Part shown: piece after piece, positions 54,184 to 60,579 of the stretch
Layout: every line of letters begins with the position of its first letter
Numbering within the stretch: the first letter of the stretch is position 1
DNA from: Desulfovibrio desulfuricans DSM 642
Lineage (GTDB): Bacteria; Desulfobacterota; Desulfovibrionia; Desulfovibrionales; Desulfovibrionaceae
Direction: 5' to 3'
Assembly (NCBI RefSeq): GCF_000420465.1
Contig: NZ_ATUZ01000017.1
Location: forward strand, 124,001 to 188,000
Length of the DNA stretch: 64,000 nucleotides
The notes under the pieces: generated by a model
What the model saw: the letters and a program-made list of their open reading frames with translations, nothing else
Databases searched by the model: none
Told to the model about the DNA's origin: nothing
Made by a program: the position numbers and the translations under genes

Positions 54184-55446
54184 ATGCCACAGACGCTTGC
54201 GCAAAAAATTTTGCAAGCCCACACAGACGAAGTTGTGGAACGGGACGGCCAGATTGTTCAGTGCCGCGTGTCGCTGGTGCTCGCCAACGACATCACCGGG
54301 CCGCTGGCCATCAAATCTTTCAAGGGAATGGGCGCGGAAAAGGTTTTTGACAAAGACAAGATCGCTCTGGTCATGGATCACTTTACGCCGCAAAAAGATA
54401 TTGATTCCGCCAATCAGGTCATGGTGACGCGCAAATTCGCCGAAGAACAGAACATCACCCACTATTATGAAGGCGGCGACTGCGGCGTGGAACACACCCT
54501 GCTGCCCGAGCAGGGTCTTGTGGGCCCCGGCGATGTGGTCATTGGCGCAGACAGCCATACCTGCACCTACGGCGGCATCGGCGCTTTTGCCACGGGCATG
54601 GGCTCTACCGATATTGCCGCCGCAATGGCGCTGGGCGAAACCTGGTTCAAGGTGCCGTCCACCATCCGCGTCAATATTGACGGTCAGATGCCCAAGTGGC
54701 TGCGCGGCAAGGATCTGATGCTCATGCTCATCGGCGCTATCGGCGTGGACGGCGCTCTCTACAAGGCCCTGGAATTCGGCGGCTCTGTGGTGGACGACCT
54801 TTCTGTTGAAGGCCGCCTGTGCATGGCAAACATGGCCATTGAAGCGGGCGGCAAGGTGGGCCTGTTTGCGGTGGACGCCAAGACGCGCGCCTACTGCGCG
54901 GAGCACAAGCGCCCTGGCCTGACGCAGGATCTGGCCGCAGACCCAGGCGCTGTTTACGAGCGCGTGGTCAATATTGACGTGACCGGCAAGGAGCCAGTAG
55001 TGGCCTGCCCGCACCTGCCCTCCAACGTCAAACCTGTTTCCGAGGTGCGTGATACGCCCATCCAGCAGGTGGTTATCGGTTCCTGCACCAATGGCCGCAT
55101 CAGCGACATGCGCGATGCCGCCGAAGTGCTGCGGGGCCGCAAGGTTGCCAGGCACCTGCGCTGCATTGTGCTGCCCTCCACGCCCACGGTGTGGAAGCAG
55201 TGCCTCAAGGAAGGCCTCATTGAAACCTTCATGGAATCCGGCTGCGTGGTCGGCCCCTGCACATGCGGCCCCTGCCTTGGCGGTCACATGGGCATCCTGG
55301 GCGATGGCGAACGCGCTGTGGCCACCACCAACCGCAATTTCAAGGGCCGCATGGGCAGCCTGAGTTCCGAGGTTTATCTGGCAAGCCCCATCGTGGCAGC
55401 CGCTTCGGCCATTGCGGGTTGCGTGGCCGGGCCTGATCAGCTCTAG
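54184..55446 (+). CDS. leuC: 3-Isopropylmalate dehydratase large subunit
   Basis: 420 residues. It is the aconitase-type subunit carrying the [4Fe-4S] cluster: cysteines in VVIGSCTNGRISDMR and GPCTCGPCLGG. IGADSHTCTYGGIGAFATGMGST is the other conserved block. The length is that of the about 420-residue HacA/LeuC2-like branch common in anaerobes rather than the about 470-residue enterobacterial form. It works with LeuD, encoded 69 bases on. Confidence 0.95.
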   Translation: MPQTLAQKILQAHTDEVVERDGQIVQCRVSLVLANDITGPLAIKSFKGMGAEKVFDKDKIALVMDHFTPQKDIDSANQVMVTRKFAEEQNITHYYEGGDCGVEHTLLPEQGLVGPGDVVIGADSHTCTYGGIGAFATGMGSTDIAAAMALGETWFKVPSTIRVNIDGQMPKWLRGKDLMLMLIGAIGVDGALYKALEFGGSVVDDLSVEGRLCMANMAIEAGGKVGLFAVDAKTRAYCAEHKRPGLTQDLAADPGAVYERVVNIDVTGKEPVVACPHLPSNVKPVSEVRDTPIQQVVIGSCTNGRISDMRDAAEVLRGRKVARHLRCIVLPSTPTVWKQCLKEGLIETFMESGCVVGPCTCGPCLGGHMGILGDGERAVATTNRNFKGRMGSLSSEVYLASPIVAAASAIAGCVAGPDQL

Positions 55447-55515
55447 GCAGCACACATCAGTACCTGTCTGTGCCCTGGCTCACCGCGCCCGGCGCAGAGA
55501 AAGAAGGACAGCCTC

Positions 55516-56007
55516 ATGAATTACAAAGGTAAGGCCCACAAAGTGGGCGAGCACATTGATACGGACGCCATTATTCCCGCGCGTTTTCTGGTCACCACCG
55601 ATTCCAAAAAGCTGGGCGAAAACTGCATGTCCGGCCTTGAGCCAGACTGGGTCAAGCGCGTGACCCCCGGCGACATCATGGTCGCGGGCCGCAATTTTGG
55701 CTGCGGTTCCTCCCGTGAACACGCGCCCATCGCCATTCTTGGTGCGGGCATGCACGTGGTGATCGGCCACAGCTTTGCGCGTATTTTTTACCGCAACTCC
55801 TTCAATATGGGCCTGCTGCTCATGGAAGTGGGCGACGACGTGGACAAGATCAATGACGGCGACGAGCTGGAAATCGACGCCGCTACCGGCATTATCCGCG
55901 ACCTGACCAACGGCGCGCAGATAACCTGCCCCCCGCTGCCCAAGTCCATGGCCGCCATTCTGGATAAGGGTGGGTTGGTCGGCTATGTCAAGGAGCGCTT
56001 GGCCTAA
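55516..56007 (+). CDS. leuD: 3-Isopropylmalate dehydratase small subunit
   Basis: 163 residues, matching the short LeuD that pairs with the short LeuC. The [12 protein letters not shown] substrate-recognition loop and [16 protein letters not shown] are present, and [13 protein letters not shown] is near the start. It is followed by an unusual inverted repeat before leuB. Confidence 0.95.
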   Translation: MNYKGKAHKVGEHIDTDAIIPARFLVTTDSKKLGENCMSGLEPDWVKRVTPGDIMVAGRNFGCGSSREHAPIAILGAGMHVVIGHSFARIFYRNSFNMGLLLMEVGDDVDKINDGDELEIDAATGIIRDLTNGAQITCPPLPKSMAAILDKGGLVGYVKERLA

Positions 56008-56034
56008 ATTGCCCTTTTGCTCTCTGGCGGCTTT

Positions 56035-56099
56035 AGATAATCCTTTTTACTCCGGTCGAGTACCATGAGAGTACACTCCCTGCGCAAAAAGGATTATCT
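56035..56099. repeat. 14-bp perfect inverted repeat between leuD and leuB
   Basis: AGATAATCCTTTTT (56035-56048) is the exact complement of AAAAAGGATTATCT (56086-56099). The 37 bases between contain a smaller palindromic element (GAGTAC..GAGAGTAC). Neither arm has a T run typical of a terminator on the leu strand, although the right arm begins AAAAA. It splits leuD from leuB. Confidence 0.75.
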
Positions 56100-56201
56100 G
56101 CCTTGCCAGAAAACAAAAATCCAATTTAGTAAAAAAGCTGGTTAGCGGATCCTTACGAGAAAATAGGCATCAACAGAAAGCATTGAGTTCAAGGATATTT
56201 T

Positions 56202-57275
56202 ATGAAAAAGACCATCTGCCTCTTGCCGGGTGACGGCATCGGCCCGGAGATTCTGGCCGAAGGTGTTAAGGTTCTCAAGGCCGCCGCTGAAAAGTTCGGC
56301 CACGAATTTGTTTTTGACACCGCCCACATTGGCGGTTCCGCCATTGATGCGGCTGGCGACCCCCTGCCGGAAGAAACCGTGCACAAGTGCCGCAATGCCG
56401 ACGCCGTTTTTCTGGCGGCTGTGGGCGGCCCCAAGTGGGACGCCCTCGCGCCCGAAAAACGCCCGGAAAAAGGCCTGTTGCGCATCCGCAAGGAGCTTGA
56501 GCTTTTTGCCAACCTGCGCCCGGCCATGCTGCTGCCCGAACTGGCAGGCGCGTGCCTGCTGCGTGCCGACATCGCCGCCAAGGGCCTTGACCTCGTGGTT
56601 GTGCGCGAACTGACCGGCGACATCTATTTTGGCGAGCCGCGCGGGCAGGAAATGCGCGATGGCCTGCGCACCGGCTACAACACAATGGTGTACAACGAGG
56701 AAGAAATCCGCCGCATTGCCACAGTGGCTTTTGAAACGGCGCGCAAACGCCGCAACAAGGTCTGCTCTGTGGAAAAGAGCAACGTGCTGGAAACCTCGCG
56801 CCTGTGGAAGGAAGTGGTCATTGAAACGCACCGCCAGTATGCCGATGTGGAGCTGACCCACATGTACGTGGACAATGCCGCCATGCAGCTTGTGCGTGAT
56901 CCTTCGCAGTTTGACGTGATCCTCACGGGCAATATTTTTGGCGATATCCTGTCTGACGAAGCCTCGGTCATCACCGGCTCGCTGGGCATGCTGCCCTCGG
57001 CCTCCATGGGCGCTTCCGGCCCCGGCCTGTTTGAACCCATCCACGGCTCCGCCCCCGACATCGCGGGGCAGAACAAGGCCAATCCTCTTGCCACCATTCT
57101 TTCCGGGGCCATGATGCTGCGCCTTGGCTTTGATATGGGCAAGGAAGCCGATGCCATCGAGGCGGCAGTGCGCAAGGCTCTGGCCGATGGTTTCCGCACT
57201 GGCGACATTATGGAACCCGGCAAAACCCTGCTGGGTTGCAAAGAAATGGGCGACAAGGTTGTGGAGCGGCTGTAA
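56202..57275 (+). CDS. leuB: 3-Isopropylmalate dehydrogenase
   Basis: 357 residues, family length. It oxidises and decarboxylates 3-isopropylmalate with NAD+. Motifs are [11 protein letters not shown], the substrate region [36 protein letters not shown] and [21 protein letters not shown] (family signature region). It follows leuD by 194 bases including the inverted repeat and is closed by a terminator. Confidence 0.97.
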   Translation: MKKTICLLPGDGIGPEILAEGVKVLKAAAEKFGHEFVFDTAHIGGSAIDAAGDPLPEETVHKCRNADAVFLAAVGGPKWDALAPEKRPEKGLLRIRKELELFANLRPAMLLPELAGACLLRADIAAKGLDLVVVRELTGDIYFGEPRGQEMRDGLRTGYNTMVYNEEEIRRIATVAFETARKRRNKVCSVEKSNVLETSRLWKEVVIETHRQYADVELTHMYVDNAAMQLVRDPSQFDVILTGNIFGDILSDEASVITGSLGMLPSASMGASGPGLFEPIHGSAPDIAGQNKANPLATILSGAMMLRLGFDMGKEADAIEAAVRKALADGFRTGDIMEPGKTLLGCKEMGDKVVERL

Positions 57276-57295
57276 CCGCTGCTCCGAACCATTTC

Positions 57296-57329
57296 AAAAA
57301 GGCCGTCCGCACCATCGGGCGGCCTTTTG
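57296..57329 (+). terminator. Rho-independent terminator of leuB
   Basis: GGCCGTCCG (57301-57309) pairs with CGGGCGGCC (57316-57324) with one G-U, a 6-base loop and a following TTTTG; A residues precede the stem. Confidence 0.85.
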
Positions 57330-57376
57330 TGGTTTTTACCATGCAGACTTCTGCACAAGGGTATAGAGGCGAAATA

Positions 57377-58234
57377 ATGAAAGCTACCACAGACAAGCTG
57401 AGCGATTGGGTAGTCAAAATCGCGTGCGGCAGAGATTTTGAAACGCAGCTTCAGGATGTTGCAGCTACTGGCCAGCATGGCGCGCCGCAGGTTCTGCGGG
57501 CCATGGCTCTGGGGGCGAACGGCTTTGCAGGGGTGCCGCAACAGGCGGATTTGGCGTTGGTTTTCGGCTGCTACAGGCCATTCAGCACGCCCAATATTCT
57601 GCGCGAGGTGGCGTGGATTTTGGGCCGCCTTGGCATGGCCCACACCTGGCTGGAGAAAGAAAACTGCTGCGGTTTGCCCCTGCTGCATCAGGTCGCGTCA
57701 GAGGACAGGCCGCAGATGGTAGAAGCCGCCCAGGGCTTTGTGCGGGGCAACAGCACGGCGGCAGCGCAAAAGGGCGCATCCCGCCTCGCATACTGCTGTG
57801 CTGGCTGTGCGCACGTGGCCAAGTCGGTTGATGCCGGGGGGGATGTTTCCCACAGCTATATTCTTGACGTGCTGCTGGACGCCCTGAAAGGGCAGAGCTT
57901 GCGGGTCAATCCCTTGAAAGTGGCCTATTTTGAAGGATGCCACACCTCGTACCGCAGGCCCTTTCCGCAGACATCGCTAGACTGGCCCGCTTACAGGCAG
58001 TTTCTTGAAGGGGTGGAAGGGCTTGCTGTACAGGATGTTGCGGGCGGCCTGTGCTGCAAAAATCAGTCTGACCGGATAGTGGCGGCGGCGCTGGATGGCG
58101 GAATTGACGCTCTTGTATGCGCCTGTTCCGGCTGCACGGTGGCCCTGCGCGGTGCTGGTCAGGGGAAGCTCAGGGTTATGAGCTATACCGAATTATTGGC
58201 TCGGGCCTTGGGGTATGAACCCACAGAGCTGTAG
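57377..58234 (+). CDS. CCG-domain (HdrB-like) iron-sulfur protein
   Basis: 285 residues from the ATG at 57377 (GAGG 8 bases upstream); the frame extends upstream through the leuB terminator and is not coding there. Two cysteine-rich CCG domains are present: C65 ... C97-C98-G ... C141-xx-C144, and C188 ... C226-C227 ... C250-xx-C253. This doubled pattern binds the noncubane [4Fe-4S] pair in HdrB and related redox subunits such as GlpC, LutA and DsrK. The second CCG reads CCK instead of CCG. No partner subunit is adjacent. The function is an oxidoreductase subunit of unknown pathway. Confidence 0.7.
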   Translation: MKATTDKLSDWVVKIACGRDFETQLQDVAATGQHGAPQVLRAMALGANGFAGVPQQADLALVFGCYRPFSTPNILREVAWILGRLGMAHTWLEKENCCGLPLLHQVASEDRPQMVEAAQGFVRGNSTAAAQKGASRLAYCCAGCAHVAKSVDAGGDVSHSYILDVLLDALKGQSLRVNPLKVAYFEGCHTSYRRPFPQTSLDWPAYRQFLEGVEGLAVQDVAGGLCCKNQSDRIVAAALDGGIDALVCACSGCTVALRGAGQGKLRVMSYTELLARALGYEPTEL

Positions 58235-58253
58235 AGTTCTGGCAGCAGAAAAT

Positions 58254-58290
58254 AAAAAAGCGCGGCAAACATAATTTGCCGCGCTTTTTT
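58254..58290. terminator. Bidirectional terminator between convergent genes
   Basis: AAAAAAGCGCGGCAAA and TTTGCCGCGCTTTTTT form a perfect 16-bp stem with a 5-base loop, serving the CCG protein gene on plus and the EamA gene on minus. Confidence 0.92.
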
Positions 58291-59182
58291 ATGCGTGTTT
58301 GTGTCGCTGAAAAAAGGCCGTTATCTGTTTGCCCAGCATGACCATCACAACCGAAGCGGCAATAAAGGCCACCCCTGCAACCAGCGACATGCTGAACGGT
58401 TCGCTGAACACCAGAATCCCCACCACTACAGCGGTTACAGGCTCCATAACGCCAAGGATGGATGTCAGCGTGGAGCCGATGCGCTGTACGGCAAGAATGA
58501 GAGTGAGGTTTGAAATAACGGCTGTCACCACGGCCAGCAAAGTTGCGAGCAGCAGTTCCCACCATGAATGCAGGGGGTGGAACGAGTCGGATAGCAGGGC
58601 GTTGGCCCCGGAAATAACCGACCCAAAGGCCAGCACGTAAAAAGTCATTACAAGCCCGCTCATGTTGGGAATGCGCGCGGCATAAATGGTTGTGATGTAT
58701 ACGGCGTTGCACAGTGCGGAAAGCAGAAGCAGGGCCACAGCCAGCAGGCTTGCCCCCCCCATGTCGCCATCATTGCCGCCGCAGAGCAGGTAAACGCCAG
58801 CGATTGCCAGCAGGATGGACAGGGCCGTGATCCACGAGAAGCGCTCGTGATAAAACACAATCATGATCAGCATGACCATGACGGGATAGGTAAATTGCAG
58901 CGTTGCCACAACCCCGCTCGGCATGTGCTTGAATCCCCAAAAAAAGAGCAGGGCCGCCATTGTGTACATGGTGCTCATGCCAGCAAGCTTGCACAGGTCA
59001 ATGCCGCGCGCGCTGAATCGTTCGCCGCGTACGGCAAGCACTATACCCAGTACCACTGTGGCAATGGCAAAGCGGTAGAACAGGGCGGAAGGCCCTGAAA
59101 CGCCGCCATGCATCAGCGGTAGTGTAAACAGAGGGATAAGGCCAAAGGCCGCAGAAGAAATAATACTGTAAAAAAAGCCCAT
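58289..59182 (-). CDS. EamA-family (DMT superfamily) transporter
   Basis: 297 residues from the ATG at 59182 (GAAGGA upstream); the frame extends to 59254 without clear coding signal. Ten hydrophobic segments fall into two similar halves, the EamA repeat, with typical sequences (KHMPSGVVATLQFTYPVMVMLI and QRIGSTLTSILGVMEPVTAVVVG). Members export amino acids or other metabolites across the inner membrane. The substrate cannot be told. It is followed by a strong terminator. Confidence 0.88.
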   Translation of the reverse strand: MGFFYSIISSAAFGLIPLFTLPLMHGGVSGPSALFYRFAIATVVLGIVLAVRGERFSARGIDLCKLAGMSTMYTMAALLFFWGFKHMPSGVVATLQFTYPVMVMLIMIVFYHERFSWITALSILLAIAGVYLLCGGNDGDMGGASLLAVALLLLSALCNAVYITTIYAARIPNMSGLVMTFYVLAFGSVISGANALLSDSFHPLHSWWELLLATLLAVVTAVISNLTLILAVQRIGSTLTSILGVMEPVTAVVVGILVFSEPFSMSLVAGVAFIAASVVMVMLGKQITAFFQRHKHA

Positions 59183-59258
59183 GGCATCCTTCTTGGTGGG
59201 GAATAACAAACAGTTTCCATACCGGGGAAGCCGCAGTGTGGCAAGCTTGTGCACGGCA

Positions 59259-59292
59259 TAAAAAAACGTCCCCGGTACAAACCGGGGACGTT
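59259..59292 (-). terminator. Rho-independent terminator of rlpA
   Basis: Perfect 12-bp stem AACGTCCCCGGT (59265-59276) with its complement (59281-59292), a 4-base loop, and a T run on the minus strand (complement of 59259-59266). Confidence 0.92.
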
Positions 59293-59326
59293 GTCGCGCG
59301 TGTGCAGCGCGGAAGGTATTGCGCTG

Positions 59327-60145
59327 TTACTTGGATTGATCCATGACCACTTCAGCCTCGGGGTGAACCTGGCGCAGTGCTTCATGCATGGCGGCTGCAT
59401 CCGCGAATGCGCGGAAGGGGCCGATTTTTTCATCACCCTGAGCGGCGTTGTAGCGCACAAAATATGCTTCATCGGGTTTGAGGGGAGTGCCGCTTTCATC
59501 GCTGATGACTTCCAGCTTGACCTTGCTGATACCTTTGTCGTCAATATCAATCTGTTGCGCAGCGGCAAAAGAAAGATCAATGATGCGCCCGCGCACAAAG
59601 GGGCCTCTGTCTGTCACACAGACCATAACGCTCTTGCCGTTATTCTGGTCGGTGACGCGAACGACCGTGCCCATGGGCAGGGTGCGGTGCGCGGCGGTAA
59701 AGGTATACATGTCGTAATCAAGCCCGCTGGCGGTAGAGCCGCCGTGGAAATCCCGTCCGTACCAGGAGGCCTTGCCGGACATGATTTCGCTCTCCTGAGC
59801 GCGTTTCAGCCAGATATCACGGCTGTCGGTGCTATCCCGGCGTTCTTTTTCGGATAAGGACGCAGTGGATGAGGATTTGCGTTGCTTGGATTTGGAGCGC
59901 GATTCAGCTTTATCGCGCTTGGAGCGCGAGCTGTGCGAAGAGGCGGTTTTGTCACTGGTCTTTTCGCGTTTTGATTTGCGAGTTTCAGTGTCGCCGGAGG
60001 ACTTTTTGGCGGCGTGGGGGGTAGCGTTCGAATGCTTTTGATCGGAGGGAGCGCTTTGTGAAGCCGCGTCGGCGTTCATGGGGGAGGCCAAAAGCATGCA
60101 TAAGGCTATGGCCGCCAGCACTAAAGGCCAGCGTGAATACTTCAT
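59327..60145 (-). CDS. rlpA: RlpA-like septal ring lytic transglycosylase with long basic linker
   Basis: 272 residues. It has a signal peptide (1-27, cleavage after ADA), then an extremely Lys/Ser/Arg/Glu-rich linker (about 35-105), a double-psi beta-barrel RlpA domain (about 120-215: ASWYGRDFHGGSTASGLDYDMYTFTAAH is split as ASWYGRDFHGG and MYTFTAAHRTLPMGTVVRV), and a C-terminal segment resembling a degraded SPOR domain. RlpA cleaves denuded peptidoglycan at the septum. A small ORF upstream overlaps its ATG by 4 bases, and AAGGA 6 bases upstream can also start it independently. Confidence 0.88.
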   Translation of the reverse strand: MKYSRWPLVLAAIALCMLLASPMNADAASQSAPSDQKHSNATPHAAKKSSGDTETRKSKREKTSDKTASSHSSRSKRDKAESRSKSKQRKSSSTASLSEKERRDSTDSRDIWLKRAQESEIMSGKASWYGRDFHGGSTASGLDYDMYTFTAAHRTLPMGTVVRVTDQNNGKSVMVCVTDRGPFVRGRIIDLSFAAAQQIDIDDKGISKVKLEVISDESGTPLKPDEAYFVRYNAAQGDEKIGPFRAFADAAAMHEALRQVHPEAEVVMDQSK

Positions 60146-60267
60146 GATCGTTCCTTTGTTAGTGTTCGAGGCTGGCCAGCGAAATTGCCGGACGAACCGC
60201 GCCCGCGGTTCTGACCCCAGGAACCTTCCAATGATGGCAGCAAGCGCGCCTTGCGCTCAACGTCCAT
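60142..60267 (-). CDS. Candidate 41-codon small ORF coupled to rlpA
   Basis: Encodes 41 residues (MDVERKARLLPSLEGSWGQN, then a Gly/Arg/Ser-rich part ending LTKERS). GGGGA lies about 5 bases before the ATG. The stop overlaps the rlpA start (ATGA), the junction seen in coupled operons. It lies entirely within the RNA leader predicted from the promoter at 60304-60333. Coding status is uncertain; it may be a leader peptide or simply an open frame. Confidence 0.35.
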   Translation of the reverse strand: MDVERKARLLPSLEGSWGQNRGRGSSGNFAGQPRTLTKERS

Positions 60268-60303
60268 CGGTTCCCCAGGGGAATGCCTGTTCTTTGTGGA
60301 GGC

Positions 60304-60333
60304 ACTATACAGTAAAAAAATGCTCCGTGTCAA
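60304..60333 (-). promoter_or_regulatory. Sigma-70 promoter of the rlpA transcript
   Basis: On the minus strand a perfect TTGACA (60328-60333) is separated by 18 bases from TATAGT (60304-60309), which matches the -10 consensus at five of six positions and is preceded by TG. The predicted start is near 60297, giving a leader of about 150 bases before rlpA. Confidence 0.65.
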
Positions 60334-60519
60334 ACTGATAAAATCTTTTAATTCAATTAGTTATTGAAAAAGATAGTCTAGAAAATGTCAAAAATACAGT
60401 GTGGGAGTATGAAATCGGCATGCTTGAGCGGCGTGGCGAACTCGCATAAAGCCGGGGAAAAAGCCCTGCGCGCGGCAGAAATATTTGTGCAAAAATGCAG
60501 AGAACGAGCCGGATTTCGC
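60334..60519. other. AT-rich spacer between the purL terminator and the rlpA promoter
   Basis: About 190 bases with nothing further recognised; the AT-richness is compatible with an upstream promoter element. Confidence 0.4.
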
Positions 60520-60558
60520 AAAACAAAAAAGGGCAGGCAGCCGCAAAGCTACCTGCCC
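60520..60558 (-). terminator. Rho-independent terminator of purL
   Basis: GGGCAGGCAGC (60531-60541) pairs with GCTACCTGCCC (60548-60558) with one mismatch and a 6-base loop. The minus strand continues with six T residues and TGTTTTG. It lies 21 bases past the purL stop. Confidence 0.88.
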
Positions 60559-60579
60559 TGAGAGTCAGTCGCTGGGGTG

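Noticed and set aside
52621..55455. 944-codon open frame on the minus strand opposite leuA-leuC
   Set aside because: It is a shadow of the GC-rich leuA and leuC genes, which are unmistakable on the plus strand; its translation is His/Ala/Gly-rich without any domain.
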